A DNA stretch of 64,000 nt from Flavobacterium branchiarum (GCF_030409845.1 NZ_JAUFQQ010000003.1:1116001-1180000); one strand, 5' to 3'. Shown: positions 53,407-63,799, counted from the stretch's first letter. Notes: a model not told the origin generated them from the letters alone. Numbers and translations: made by a program.

Positions 53407-53439
53407 TTGTTGTGTGACATATAAAAATGGCTATTTTTG
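53407..53439 (+). promoter_or_regulatory. Bacteroidota-type promoter of rocD
   Basis: TTGTTG at 53407-53412 and TATTTTTG at 53432-53439 are separated by 19 bases, close to the TTTG-N19-TAnnTTTG consensus of the primary sigma factor in this phylum. Transcription would begin about 20 bases before the rocD ATG at 53467. Confidence 0.55.
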
Positions 53440-53466
53440 TAACTTAAGTTTAAAAAATAAATAATC

Positions 53467-54717
53467 ATGCAGACAAAACAAAACCTTTCATCAAAATCAG
53501 AAGTCTTGATTGAAAAAGAAAATAAGTATGGAGCTCATAATTATCACCCACTTCCAGTTGTTATTGAAAGAGGTGAAGGTGTTTATGTTTGGGATGTAGA
53601 TGGAAAGAAGTATTATGACTTTTTATCTGCTTATTCAGCAGTAAACCAAGGACATTGTCATCCAAGAATTGTGAAAGCAATGGTTGATCAAGCTCAAAAA
53701 TTAACCTTGACTTCGCGTGCTTTTTATAATGACCAATTAGGTCCTTATGAAGAATATGTAACCAAATATTTTGGTTTTGATAAAGTCTTACCTATGAATA
53801 CGGGAGCTGAGGCTGTTGAAACTGCGCTTAAAGTGTGTAGAAAATGGGCTTATGAAGTTAAAGGTATTCCTGAGAACCAAGCGCAAATTATTGTTTGTGA
53901 GAATAATTTTCATGGTAGAACAACTACAATCATTTCATTCTCAAATGATGAAACTGCTCGTAAAAACTTCGGACCATTTACTGATGGATTTATAAAAATA
54001 GAATATGACAATCTTGAAGCTCTTAAAAAAGCATTAGAATCGTCAACAAATATTGCTGGATTTTTGGTAGAACCAATTCAAGGTGAAGCTGGTGTTTATG
54101 TTCCTTCTGAAGGATATTTAGCAAAAGCAAAAGCATTATGTGAAGCGCATAATGTGTTATTTATTGCCGATGAAGTTCAGACTGGAATTGCACGTACAGG
54201 AAAATTATTAGCTGTTCATCATGAAAATGTACAACCTGATATTCTAATTTTAGGTAAAGCAATTTCTGGTGGAGTTTATCCTGTTTCTGCTGTTTTGTGT
54301 AATGACGAAATCATGAATGTTATTAAACCAGGACAACACGGATCTACTTTTGGAGGAAACCCCATTGCTGCTGCTGTTGCAATTGCGGCCCTTGAAGTAA
54401 TTAAAGATGAGAAACTTGCTGAAAACGCGGAGCGTTTAGGTATTATTTTAAGAAAAGGTCTAAATGAAATTGCTGAAAGAAATAACTTAATCACGCTAGT
54501 TCGCGGTAAAGGATTATTGAATGCTATTGTAATAAATTGCGGTGAAGACTCTGATTTGGCTTGGGATATTTGTCTTAAATTCAGAGACAATGGATTATTA
54601 GCTAAACCAACGCATGGAAATAAAATTAGATTAGCGCCACCATTGGTAATGACAGAATCTCAAATACAGGAGTGTCTTGAAATTATCGAGAAATCTTTGA
54701 ATGATTTTAAAATCTAA
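53467..54717 (+). CDS. rocD: Ornithine--oxo-acid aminotransferase
   Basis: A 416-aa class III PLP enzyme that converts ornithine and 2-oxoglutarate to glutamate semialdehyde and glutamate, in arginine and proline metabolism. It shows [45 protein letters not shown], the IADEVQTG Asp, and the PLP Lys about 264 in [14 protein letters not shown]. Full length. The divergent Lrp-type regulator and own promoter suggest induction by an amino acid. Confidence 0.96.
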   Translation: MQTKQNLSSKSEVLIEKENKYGAHNYHPLPVVIERGEGVYVWDVDGKKYYDFLSAYSAVNQGHCHPRIVKAMVDQAQKLTLTSRAFYNDQLGPYEEYVTKYFGFDKVLPMNTGAEAVETALKVCRKWAYEVKGIPENQAQIIVCENNFHGRTTTIISFSNDETARKNFGPFTDGFIKIEYDNLEALKKALESSTNIAGFLVEPIQGEAGVYVPSEGYLAKAKALCEAHNVLFIADEVQTGIARTGKLLAVHHENVQPDILILGKAISGGVYPVSAVLCNDEIMNVIKPGQHGSTFGGNPIAAAVAIAALEVIKDEKLAENAERLGIILRKGLNEIAERNNLITLVRGKGLLNAIVINCGEDSDLAWDICLKFRDNGLLAKPTHGNKIRLAPPLVMTESQIQECLEIIEKSLNDFKI

Positions 54718-54743
54718 ATTTAATAGTTACAAAATAGATATAA

Positions 54744-54774
54744 AAAAAACCATTCGTTTAACGAATGGTTTTTT
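54744..54774. terminator. Bidirectional terminator between rocD and susD-type gene
   Basis: AAAAAACCATTCGTT (54744-54758) is mirrored by 54760-54774, with T on both flanks. It lies between convergent genes and can serve both. Confidence 0.85.
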
Positions 54775-54793
54775 AGGTTTATATTGGTTTTGC

Positions 54794-56191
54794 TTAGAAA
54801 TTATATCCTGGATTCTGAGTAATTTTTTTGTTAGTATCCATTTCTTTTAATGGAATTGGGAAAACTAAATTATCAGCGTTAAAAAGAATCAAATCAGATT
54901 CATCTCCGGTTTCGCTAATATCGATAGAACGTTTTGTTCTTCTGATATCATGAATTAAAAATCCTTCCATTCCTAGTTCTAGTTCTCTTTCAAGTAAAAT
55001 ATCGTCTATAGTTACCGATGGCAAATCAGCGGCATTAGCTCTTGCTCTAACAAAATTTATATCGGCGAGTGGTGTATTACCAACATTGGTACCTTCTTGA
55101 AAGTTAGCCTCTGCTCTTATTAAGTACATTTCAGCCAGACGAATAATAGTGACATTTGCAAATTGATCATTAAATTTTGAAGTTAGCACTGTTTCGCTTG
55201 CTTCATCAAAATAATTAAAAGTGCCTCTTTCGTCATTAGGGTCTGTAAATTTTTCTAAATAATGATCTCTGATAGAAAAATCTCCTCCACGTCCACCATT
55301 ACTCTGAGATGCGTAGAAAGTGTTTACATCGTTTAAACCAGTTTGTTTTGTAATTTGGATAGCAAATACATCTTCTGTTTGATCTGTTTCATGATTAAAA
55401 GCCGCAGTATAATTAGTAGATAAACGATGACCACTATTTTGGATTACATCATTTGCTGCGTCTCTAGCAGCAGCATAATTACTTTGTTGTAGATACACTC
55501 TAGCTAGTAGCGCTTTTGCAGCATACTTGTCTGCATAAAAAGTATTATCTTCTGGCAAATTAGTATAAGCAAGATTTAAACCGTCGATGATTACTTTATA
55601 TACTTCTTCAACAGTACTTCTTTCTTTAGATAAATCAACGTTAAAATCGTATATCGCTTTATCTCTAATAACGACACCTAATTGGCTATTCGTTTGTCCT
55701 TTTTCGTAAGGTTTAGCAAAGAAACGAACCAAATCAAAATAAGCCAATGATCTTAAGAAGTTTGCCTCTCCGATCATAACATCTCGTTTGTTTGAATTTT
55801 TTACTTTATCGATATTATCGATAACTGTGTTAGTAGCATTAATGATTTCGTAACATCTAGAATAAGTTCCTTGAATAATTACATTATCGGCTAGCATTGA
55901 TTTGTAGTACATTTGCTCAAGCTCACCGTAAGTACCAGTCCATTCTAAGTCAGTTGTTTCATCAGATGCACTAACGCCAAGTAAATCGGCATACAATAAA
56001 ATTCTTCCGCCATAAGCGTTGCCATTGGCCGCTAAAGCATACGCACCTGTCAAAATTTGTGTTACACCTTCCTCAGTGCTTATTGTCTGATTAGCATCTT
56101 CTGTCTGTTTGGGATCAAGATCTAATTCGTTTTCGCAACTTGTCAGTAAGATTGCAAAAAGCATAAATAGTATTAATTTATATGATTTCAT
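54794..56191 (-). CDS. RagB/SusD family nutrient-uptake outer-membrane lipoprotein
   Basis: A 465-aa surface lipoprotein with lipobox LLTSC (Cys about 19), then ENELDLDPKQ, typical of SusD starts. TPR-type helices and the C-terminal RRTKRSIDI and FPIPLKEMDTNKKITQNPGY block are family marks. It forms the lid of a TonB-dependent importer with the SusC-like gene upstream (11-base gap). The ligand is unknown. Nearby secreted peptidases suggest peptides rather than glycans, which is inference. Confidence 0.95.
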   Translation of the reverse strand: MKSYKLILFMLFAILLTSCENELDLDPKQTEDANQTISTEEGVTQILTGAYALAANGNAYGGRILLYADLLGVSASDETTDLEWTGTYGELEQMYYKSMLADNVIIQGTYSRCYEIINATNTVIDNIDKVKNSNKRDVMIGEANFLRSLAYFDLVRFFAKPYEKGQTNSQLGVVIRDKAIYDFNVDLSKERSTVEEVYKVIIDGLNLAYTNLPEDNTFYADKYAAKALLARVYLQQSNYAAARDAANDVIQNSGHRLSTNYTAAFNHETDQTEDVFAIQITKQTGLNDVNTFYASQSNGGRGGDFSIRDHYLEKFTDPNDERGTFNYFDEASETVLTSKFNDQFANVTIIRLAEMYLIRAEANFQEGTNVGNTPLADINFVRARANAADLPSVTIDDILLERELELGMEGFLIHDIRRTKRSIDISETGDESDLILFNADNLVFPIPLKEMDTNKKITQNPGYNF

Positions 56192-56201
56192 TTTTGTCGT
56201 A

Positions 56202-59198
56202 TTAAAAATTAATATTTACTCCCATTGCGATTGTTCTAGCAGGAGGAGCTGAGTAAAATTCTTGGCCAATAGATTCATTATCATCTCGTCTAGCTTCGGG
56301 ATCGTAACCACTGTAGTTTGTAAAGGTTAGTAAATTAACACCTGTGAAATATACTCTTAAACTGCTCATTCCAAGTTCTTTTGTTACATCTTTAGGAAGA
56401 GTGTATCCAAAAGTTAGGTTTCTTAAACGTACAAAGTCTGCTTTGTCTAAATAACGAGTAGAATTTTCAATACCATTTCCTTGACCATATCTAGCTTGAG
56501 GTACATTGGTGATGTCACCCGGTTTTTGCCAACGGTTTAGTTGATCAATTGTTTGATTATCAAAATAATCTCCTGCTGTTGACATGTACTGACCAGCTGA
56601 GTTATAGATGCTTGCTCCCCATTCTCCTTGAAATGTAAATGTAAAGTCAAACCCTTTATAGTTTATTGTATTGGTTAAACCAGCCATTAACGTAGGGAAA
56701 GGGTTTCCTGCTATAACCCTAGACGCTTCACTATAGTTGTTTGTAGTGCTTCTATCGATGGTTCCATCTGCATTTTTAGTGTTTTTTACAAAAAGAGCAT
56801 CACCATTTTGAACATCTACACCACCATATTCTACCAAGTAAAAAGAAGAAATGTTTTCTCCAACTCTATTAATTGTTGGTGTTGATATGATATCTGTATT
56901 GTTGTTAGGTAAAGATTTTACTTTCGATTTATTTGTTGTCAAATTGATACTTGTATTCCATTTGAAATTTTCTGTTTCAATGTTTTTTGTGTTCAAAGTA
57001 AATTCGAAACCTTTGCTTTCTACTTCACCAATGTTTTTATTAATTGAAGGTGTTGTACCTGCACCTGAACTTAGAGCTAATGGTACACTAAAAAGGAGGC
57101 CATCAGTGTTCTTTTGATAATAATCTACTTCAAAATTGATTCGGTTTATAAACCCAAGTTCAATACCTATATCGGTTTGTGTTGATTTTTCCCAAGTAAG
57201 TTCTGGGTTTCCTGGTTGTTGAAATGTAAGTCCAGATTTTAGATTATATGGATTCGTTTGATATAATTGACGAGAAGCAAAATTTCCTATCTCTGCATTT
57301 CCAACTTTACCCCAACTTCCTTTCAATTTTAAATAGGTTAAAACGGTATTGTCTTTTAAGAAATTTTCTTGCGACATAACCCAACCTGCTGAGAATGCTG
57401 GGAATATTCCAAATCTTTCATCTTTTCCAAAACGAGATGATCCATCACGACGGATACTAGCCTTGAATAAATATTTATTGGCATATGCGTAATTGAGTCT
57501 TACGAATTGTGAAACAAATGTAAAATCAGTTTCGCTACCATGCCCTTCGTTAACCTCTGCACCGCCATCTACAGTTTGAAAGCCATCATTAGGGAAATAA
57601 ATACTACCAACATCTTGGTAACGGCGATTGTATTTATTGAATTCCATACCTACTAATGCATTTACAACATGATTTTCTCCAAATACTTTATCATAGGTAA
57701 GATAATTACTTGAAACATAATTTTCAGTATTTACAGATGTAGCAAATACAGCCCCATCTGTGGCCATAAAAGGAGCATTTTTTCCTTGCCAATAATCTTC
57801 GGTTTGAGATAAAAGGTCGTATGAAAAATCAGAATTAAATTTCAAAGAAGGTAAAATTTTATATTCACCATATACTTTTCCAATAACTCTTCTCACAATA
57901 GTTTTCCAGAATGTATTGTCTTTAACTAATAAATAATTCGCATATTCTGTATTTGGATTTGCAGTTCCATCAGGTAATCTTGCAGGCGAAATTGGTGCTT
58001 GTGCAACAGATTGTAGCGGGGTAGCAAATGCATTGTCATCTTGAACTCTATGAATTATAGATCTTGAAAAACCGATGTTCATACCAGCAGTAAAACGATC
58101 TGATACTTTATGTGATACATTAGTTCTAGCATTAATTCTTTCTAAATTATTACTGTCAACAATTCCGATAGTTTTGTTATATGCTCCAGAAAAGTAGTAT
58201 TTAGTTTTGTCATCACCACCAGAAACAGAGAAATCAGCGTCGGTAGTATACCCCGTTTTAATAGCTTCTTTTTGCCAGTCGGTATTTACTTCTCCATTTC
58301 TCCAATCCGTTCCTTGTGATAAAAAATCTAATTCTCTTTCCACTCTAGCTAATCTGCCTACGTTTGTACCAGCTTCTCTTAATAATTCTACATATTGTGT
58401 TGCGTTCAACCATTTTCTTGTGTGAGTGGCTTCGCTAACTCCTTGAGAAAGATTTATAGTAAAAGTTCCTTTACCGTCTTTACCTTTTTTAGTTGTTATA
58501 ATAACGACTCCATTAGCACCTCTAGCGCCATAAATAGCTGCAGAAGAAGCATCTTTAAGTACATCAATAGATTCTATCTCGCTTGTACTTAAAGTTAAAA
58601 GAGGGTTTGTTGGTGCTCCATTTCCTGATTCGTCATCTGTAATTAAAGGAATTCCATCCAATACATACAAAGGTTGTGTACTAGCACTAATACTGGCAGC
58701 ACCACGTACTCTAATGTTCATTCCACCATCTACTTTACCATTGGTTTGAGTAACTTGTACTCCTGCTAATTTACCAACCAAAGCATTTTGAAAATTAGAA
58801 ACAGGGACTTGTTGAATGTCTTTTGCGGTAACACGCGCAATATTATCAGTCAAATTCTTTTTAGTCTGTGTTCCATAACCTACAACCACCACGGCATCTA
58901 GTTCATTTTGAGTCTCGGTTAATTCAATTGTCATCATATTTGATGCTGACACCTGAACGGTTGTAAAACTCACATAGCTCGCAATTAAAACATCTCCCTT
59001 TTTTGCTTCTATTTTAAATTTTCCATCAAAATCAGTTTGAGTACTGTTTTTTGTTCCTTTAACGATAATATTTACTCCAGGAATTGGAATTTTCTTAGTA
59101 TCGGTCACTTTACCGGATATGAATCCTTCTTGTGCATTGGCTACTTGCATTATTAGTACCGACAAAAGCCACAAATAATACTTTAAGTTAATTTTCAT
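56202..59198 (-). CDS. SusC/RagA family TonB-linked outer-membrane protein
   Basis: A 998-aa outer-membrane importer. A signal peptide ends NAQ. A carboxypeptidase-regulatory-like domain follows (ISGKVTDTKKIPIPGVNIIVKG, about 25-100), then the TonB-box-like region with VVVGYGTQTKK. A plug domain (about 115-235, PLYVLDGIPL) and a C-terminal beta-barrel complete it. No N-terminal STN signalling domain is present, so no sigma/anti-sigma relay is expected, and none is adjacent. It pairs with the SusD-like gene at 54794. Confidence 0.95.
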   Translation of the reverse strand: MKINLKYYLWLLSVLIMQVANAQEGFISGKVTDTKKIPIPGVNIIVKGTKNSTQTDFDGKFKIEAKKGDVLIASYVSFTTVQVSASNMMTIELTETQNELDAVVVVGYGTQTKKNLTDNIARVTAKDIQQVPVSNFQNALVGKLAGVQVTQTNGKVDGGMNIRVRGAASISASTQPLYVLDGIPLITDDESGNGAPTNPLLTLSTSEIESIDVLKDASSAAIYGARGANGVVIITTKKGKDGKGTFTINLSQGVSEATHTRKWLNATQYVELLREAGTNVGRLARVERELDFLSQGTDWRNGEVNTDWQKEAIKTGYTTDADFSVSGGDDKTKYYFSGAYNKTIGIVDSNNLERINARTNVSHKVSDRFTAGMNIGFSRSIIHRVQDDNAFATPLQSVAQAPISPARLPDGTANPNTEYANYLLVKDNTFWKTIVRRVIGKVYGEYKILPSLKFNSDFSYDLLSQTEDYWQGKNAPFMATDGAVFATSVNTENYVSSNYLTYDKVFGENHVVNALVGMEFNKYNRRYQDVGSIYFPNDGFQTVDGGAEVNEGHGSETDFTFVSQFVRLNYAYANKYLFKASIRRDGSSRFGKDERFGIFPAFSAGWVMSQENFLKDNTVLTYLKLKGSWGKVGNAEIGNFASRQLYQTNPYNLKSGLTFQQPGNPELTWEKSTQTDIGIELGFINRINFEVDYYQKNTDGLLFSVPLALSSGAGTTPSINKNIGEVESKGFEFTLNTKNIETENFKWNTSINLTTNKSKVKSLPNNNTDIISTPTINRVGENISSFYLVEYGGVDVQNGDALFVKNTKNADGTIDRSTTNNYSEASRVIAGNPFPTLMAGLTNTINYKGFDFTFTFQGEWGASIYNSAGQYMSTAGDYFDNQTIDQLNRWQKPGDITNVPQARYGQGNGIENSTRYLDKADFVRLRNLTFGYTLPKDVTKELGMSSLRVYFTGVNLLTFTNYSGYDPEARRDDNESIGQEFYSAPPARTIAMGVNINF

Positions 59199-59861
59199 TT
59201 TTTTAAAGTTTAAGGTTAATATTCAAATGTCTTAAATATATGTTAATTTATACTTTTTTTTAACATAAAATATCACAAATAATTAATGTTTTGTGTAAAT
59301 CGTAACAATTTTGATTCAATTTGCGCAATTCTGTTAAAAACAACTGAGGTAATTATCAATAATTTAATTTTTAGATAGTTTTATTTGTTTTTATTATTGC
59401 TATTTAACTTTTTGACTGTGTTATTTGTGTGTTTTTTCTTTGTTTGTTGGTTTTAAATTGTCTTTAATGTTAAAATGCGTTTGTTTTAAGATATTGTTTT
59501 GGTCATGATTAGTTAAAAAATAAAAAATAACAACTATTCTTTTTTATTATTTCTAATTGATGTCTCCTTAGTTTTTTCATTTTCAATAAGTTGATTGATT
59601 GTTTTTTTTCTTCTTTGTGGGATAGATTAATGAAGAGGCTTTTGTTAATTTAAAAATGGCTCTTAAATTATTATTTGACACAACAATTGACTCTTCAGAT
59701 TGTAGTAAAGTAGATTTCAAATTCTATTTGATACATTTTTATAATAGAGTTAAAAGAATTAAGCTTAAATTTATGTATCTAAAAAAAAAACATATTAAAC
59801 GATTGATGCTAAGAATGTTAAAGTAATTTTATTGAAATAATAAGTAAATAAAGATTTAGAT
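59199..59861. other. Long AT-rich gap between the SusC-type and MobA-type genes
   Basis: No credible gene, repeat or terminator was recognised in these 663 bases, which are strongly AT-rich with T runs. It must contain the divergent promoters of the SusCD genes and of the MobA-type gene, but no clear TAnnTTTG box stood out. Confidence 0.5.
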
Positions 59862-60443
59862 ATGAAAGATCTAGCAGTTTTTATTCTATGTGGAGGGAAA
59901 AAATCTCAAGAGCAATCAGATAAAGGATTAGTCTTGTTTAAAGACAAGCCCTTTGTCGAACATATTATTAAGGCAATTTTACCTATAACAAATAATATAC
60001 AGTTAGTTACAAATAGTACTGATTATGATTATTTGGATTATAAAAAGATTAGAGATATTGAAATTGACAAGGGGCCTTTGGGGGGGATTTATACCGCTTT
60101 GTATTATTCTGAAACGGAGTTTAGTATAATTTTGAGTTGTGATATTCCTTTGATTTCTACTGAATTATTAGCTGAATTAATTGAAAAACATGATGATGAA
60201 GCTGTAATTACGGTCTTATCTTCGGAGAGTCGTATACATCCTTTGATTGGGATTTATGCAAAAAAAATTCTTCCAGATATAAAAGAAGCAATTGATAGGG
60301 GAGATTTAAAATTAATGAATCTGATTGTAAAAGTACCACACCAAATTATCAATTTTGATGAAAATCAAAATCAAAAATTTATTAATATTAATTCACTAGA
60401 TGAGCTAAATGATCTTGATGCTAATTTAAATTCGATATTATGA
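59862..60443 (+). CDS. mobA: Molybdenum cofactor guanylyltransferase-like protein (MobA)
   Basis: A 193-aa nucleotidyltransferase. The GTP-binding start reads FILCGGKKSQEQSDKGLV, a variant of the usual LAGG-x-S-x-R-M-G-x-D-K-G motif in which the Arg-Met are replaced. DKGPLGGIYTALY near 68-80 and SCDIPLIS near 93-100 follow, as in MobA. The enzyme attaches GMP to molybdopterin. No other molybdenum genes are nearby. The altered loop leaves some doubt about function. Confidence 0.8.
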   Translation: MKDLAVFILCGGKKSQEQSDKGLVLFKDKPFVEHIIKAILPITNNIQLVTNSTDYDYLDYKKIRDIEIDKGPLGGIYTALYYSETEFSIILSCDIPLISTELLAELIEKHDDEAVITVLSSESRIHPLIGIYAKKILPDIKEAIDRGDLKLMNLIVKVPHQIINFDENQNQKFININSLDELNDLDANLNSIL

Positions 60444-60530
60444 AAACGAAACTGTCTTTAAATTAATTGCTTTATTTCTATAGCTTATTTTAAAAATTAC
60501 TTTGTTTTATTTAGGCTGTCATAATAAAAA

Positions 60531-60557
60531 AGGGTTTAACTTTTAAAGTTAAACCCT
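60531..60557. terminator. Intrinsic terminator between convergent genes
   Basis: AGGGTTTAACTT (60531-60542) pairs with AAGTTAAACCCT (60546-60557). The A run before it gives a T tract for the minus-strand gene ending at 60567. It may also serve the MobA-type gene. Confidence 0.8.
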
Positions 60558-60566
60558 AATCTAAGT

Positions 60567-61220
60567 TTATTTTTTCTTTTTTGATTTCGACTTTTTAGCC
60601 TTCTTCTTGGCTATTTTTTTTGCTTTAGCTTTTTCCTTTGCCTTTTTAGCTTTTTCTTTCTTTTTTGTTTTTGCTTTAAGTTTAGCTTTTTTGGCTTTCT
60701 CTTTTTTCTTGTCTTTTTTAGCTTTTTCTTTTTTCTTAGCTAATTTCTTTTTTTCTTTCTCTTTATCCTTGTCTTTTTCTTTCATCTTTTTTTTCTTTTT
60801 AGATTTTGATTTCTCTTTTATGATTTCATCAATTGCTCCAACAATTTTACCTGTACTAGGGGCTACAACTTTCTTCTCTTTTGTTGTAGTATTAGTCTTT
60901 TCTGTCTTTACAGCTTCTTTAGCTTCTGGAGGTGCTATTGGTGGTGTAGTTACTTTTTTTGCAGGAACACTTGGAGGTGTTTTTACTGCTATGGGAGTAG
61001 TTGTAGTTCCAGTTTCAGTAACGGGTTTAACTGGTGCTACTTTTTTTACAGGAGCTTTTTGTACAGCTTTTGTAACTGTTGCTCTTTTTACGGGTGCTTT
61101 GGTTGGAGCTTTTACTGCTGGCTTGGTTTCTTCTTTTTTGGTTTCTACTATTGGCTGCACGTTATCTGCCTTTGGTAAATCAGTATTTTGAGGAGTAGCC
61201 TCTGTTGCTTTTTTTTCCAT
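60567..61220 (-). CDS. Lysine-rich basic protein, histone H1-like tail
   Basis: A 217-aa protein of low complexity. The N-terminal 105 residues are rich in Thr, Pro, Val and Lys (PVKKVAPVKPV, PVKRATVTKAV). The C-terminal 85 residues are almost only Lys, Ala and Glu. The composition resembles histone H1-like or RNA/DNA-binding tails. No folded domain is seen except a short stretch around GKIVGAIDEIIKEK. It has a real start and terminator, so it is probably expressed. A nucleoid role is a guess. Confidence 0.75.
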   Translation of the reverse strand: MEKKATEATPQNTDLPKADNVQPIVETKKEETKPAVKAPTKAPVKRATVTKAVQKAPVKKVAPVKPVTETGTTTTPIAVKTPPSVPAKKVTTPPIAPPEAKEAVKTEKTNTTTKEKKVVAPSTGKIVGAIDEIIKEKSKSKKKKKMKEKDKDKEKEKKKLAKKKEKAKKDKKKEKAKKAKLKAKTKKKEKAKKAKEKAKAKKIAKKKAKKSKSKKKK

Positions 61221-61385
61221 ATGATGTTGGCTTTATAATTGAAAAGTTCTGAAGTTAGTAATAGTGAAAGATTGACAACATGTTTAAATTGTTAATTTCC
61301 AGTAAAGTAAATATAAACAATAAAGATGTACGGTAATGTTAAGTTTTCCTCAATCTTATGATTAGTCCATTATATCAAAAAAAAC

Positions 61386-61409
61386 ACCCTTTGATTTGAA
61401 TCAAAGGGT
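61386..61409 (-). terminator. Intrinsic terminator of the alginate-export-type gene
   Basis: ACCCTTTGATT (61386-61396) pairs with AATCAAAGGGT (61399-61409), and an A run at 61377-61384 gives a minus-strand T tract. It lies 34 bases past the stop at 61443. Confidence 0.85.
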
Positions 61410-61442
61410 AAATATGAGATTGTATAGTCTAATATGAATAGG

Positions 61443-62702
61443 CTATTTTTTTGAAGTAAAAATTCTTGGATTTATAGAAATCATTAACCAAGCCCAATTG
61501 TTGGCATGTGTTGCATCTCCATTTTTTAAAAACTCTAGGGTTTTAGAACCAAACATTTGCGAGTAGCCACCACTAACATTAATATCCTTCTTAAAGGCAT
61601 ATCCAAAAGTTAAATCAACTTCAGTGCCTAAATAAGAATCAAGTTTTTCATTTGCAGGAGTTATAACTTTATTAGGAGCATTAAAGACATGCGGAATTAA
61701 AGCAAATTGCCATTTGTTGACATTGTAGCTTAATTTTAAATATGCATCTTGTAAACCTACACTGTTTTGATGATTACCAACATAAAAGTAATCCATGAAA
61801 CCATTAAAACCATGGTTTGTTCCGAAAAGTGGACTGAATGATTTTACAACTGTGCTTCCGTCATTTGTGTCTTTTCCAGATAAGAATTCATATCCTAACG
61901 AAGCTTTAAAGGTATTTGTTATTGCATAACCAAGATTTGCTCCAGCGTACCATGCACTAACGCTTTTATTTGCACTTTTGCCGGTTTGTCCATAAACACC
62001 AAGATTAGCATCAAGTTTGGTAGTTTTATAGGTTAAGTACGTTCCAAAGGTTTGTTTGTAATCTATTAATAATTTATTCTCTAGATTCGCATATTCATAA
62101 CCTGTATTAAGCATTAATAAGCTTATACCCAATGCATCTACATTAGTATGATACCAAGCATATTGCATGGCTTTATAGTTAGAGATCGTGTAGGGAGTTT
62201 CGATTACATTTTCTGCGTTAGCGTTGTATGCCACTCCTAAATCCAATTGATGGTTTTTTGGGTGAAAACTTACCAATACTGCATCATGACTTTGTCCTTG
62301 TTGTGCCCAATCTATTTCTCCAAGAATACGTTGGTTATCATAGGCAAGAACTTGACGACCAACACGAGTACTCCACTTTTTGTCAAATTCATATTGTGCC
62401 CAACCTTCAAATACAGCAACACCATTTTTATCAGCAACATTAGCATTTGCAACATCTCCCCAAGTTCTGGTGTTCTGAAGCGTTAATTTTACTTTTAATT
62501 GATCTTGTGCAAAGTTTAAATTTAATCTCGAACGTTGGGAGATAAAAGACGTTCCGTCTTGGTCTTCAGGTAAAAGCGTTTTATATCCGTTTCTAAATTC
62601 GTAACGGGGTCTTAATTGTAAATTTGCATCAAATTCTTGCGCTTGTACAGTAATGCTTATTATTCCTAATAGTAGTATAGAGATAATTTTTAAATTTTTC
62701 AT
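61443..62702 (-). CDS. Alginate-export-type outer-membrane beta-barrel protein
   Basis: A 419-aa protein with a signal peptide (about 1-21, ending VQAQ) and amphipathic strands throughout. The QLRPRYEFRNGY start, SQRSRLNLNF, and VGRQVLAYDNQRILG segments match the alginate_exp family of 16-18-stranded barrels. The frame extends 8 codons upstream to 62726, but ATG 62702 (MKNLKIIS) gives a normal signal peptide. The transported solute is unknown. No alginate or polysaccharide genes are adjacent. Confidence 0.85.
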   Translation of the reverse strand: MKNLKIISILLLGIISITVQAQEFDANLQLRPRYEFRNGYKTLLPEDQDGTSFISQRSRLNLNFAQDQLKVKLTLQNTRTWGDVANANVADKNGVAVFEGWAQYEFDKKWSTRVGRQVLAYDNQRILGEIDWAQQGQSHDAVLVSFHPKNHQLDLGVAYNANAENVIETPYTISNYKAMQYAWYHTNVDALGISLLMLNTGYEYANLENKLLIDYKQTFGTYLTYKTTKLDANLGVYGQTGKSANKSVSAWYAGANLGYAITNTFKASLGYEFLSGKDTNDGSTVVKSFSPLFGTNHGFNGFMDYFYVGNHQNSVGLQDAYLKLSYNVNKWQFALIPHVFNAPNKVITPANEKLDSYLGTEVDLTFGYAFKKDINVSGGYSQMFGSKTLEFLKNGDATHANNWAWLMISINPRIFTSKK

Positions 62703-63109
62703 AATTTGGTTATTTAAGGATAGCATAAAATTAAAATATCGTCACCGTTAGTTTTCTGATAAAAATCATGAAACCAGTGTTTTATATTAAAATAATGCGA
62801 TCCCTTAATTTACATAATCAAAGTATGTTCTATTTGTGATTTTTGCTTTGAGTATATTGCTTTCAGTAGTGCTTATTGAGGAGAGTTAAAAAACTATTGC
62901 AACATAAATAAGCCTTATCAAACTGAATTACTATTTTAATTGTTTGGTAGATACTGAAAAGGGAAAAGCAGGAGGTATTAAACGTATTGTAGAAAATACG
63001 ATAAGGGAGGTATGGTTAATTTGTAGTTTATTAAGTACTTACGTTTTTTTGATCTAACTTAATTGGTACGTTTTGAAATACGTATAAATACGTGTTTTTT
63101 TAATAATGA
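62703..63109. other. Gap between the barrel and the NarL-type regulator
   Basis: No gene was seen in these 407 bases. Near 63065-63095 the motifs TACGT, ATACGTATA and ATACGTG cluster, resembling the inverted repeat at 63800-63839. Confidence 0.5.
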
Positions 63110-63775
63110 TTATGTTTGTATCAAAGCGTATTCAGTAGCTTTGTTGGATAGCTCCATTAGATTTTTTACTTTGAGTTTTTTCATCAAATTAAAACGATGA
63201 ACTTCGGCTGTTCTTTTACTAATGTTTAGCGTTTCTGCAATTTCTTTGTTTCCTTTTCCTGCTAATAACAATCTAAGAGTTTCTTTTTCTCTTTTAGTAA
63301 TTGTGACTTCATCGTTTAAAGACTGTTTTAAATCGTTATTGAAATCATTACGGAGAAGTTGTTTGATTAATATAGAAGATACATCCCCGCTGTAGTATTT
63401 GCCACCTTGAAGTACTGTATGTAGTGCTTTTAGAAATTCTTCCTTACTAGAACCTTTTAATAAATAACCATCTGCACCTGCTTTAATAGATTTTAAAACA
63501 CATTCTTCAGAGTCATACATGGTTAGTATGATTATTTTAACAAGTTGATTTTGTTCTCGAAGTTTTTCGATTACCTCTATGCCGGTTAGGAGTGGCATTC
63601 GAATATCTAATATAAGTAAATCGGGCTGTTTATCAGTAACTACTTCTAGTGTTTTTAAACCATCTGCAGCTTCGCCAACAACATCAATATTAGATTCGTT
63701 TTTTAATAATGATTTAATCCCATCTCTTACAAATACATGGTTATCTGCAAGAACAACACGAATAATATCTGCCAT
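63110..63775 (-). CDS. NarL/FixJ-type response regulator (orphan in window)
   Basis: A 221-aa regulator. Its receiver domain starts VVLADNHVFVRDGI, with Asp about 57 in LILDIRMPLLTG. The LuxR-type helix-turn-helix reads EKETLRLLLAGKGNKEIAETL, then KRTAEVHRFNLMKKL. No kinase lies within the window on its downstream side. One may be encoded beyond 64000. An 11-bp inverted repeat lies 25-64 bases upstream of its ATG, a suitable place for control. Confidence 0.95.
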   Translation of the reverse strand: MADIIRVVLADNHVFVRDGIKSLLKNESNIDVVGEAADGLKTLEVVTDKQPDLLILDIRMPLLTGIEVIEKLREQNQLVKIIILTMYDSEECVLKSIKAGADGYLLKGSSKEEFLKALHTVLQGGKYYSGDVSSILIKQLLRNDFNNDLKQSLNDEVTITKREKETLRLLLAGKGNKEIAETLNISKRTAEVHRFNLMKKLKVKNLMELSNKATEYALIQT

Positions 63776-63799
63776 CTTACTTAATATTTAAATTAAATT

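Noticed and set aside
60607..61191. 194-codon Phe/Ser-rich frame on the plus strand
   Set aside because: It is the antisense shadow of the Lys-rich gene. AAA/AAG codons read backwards give TTT/CTT.
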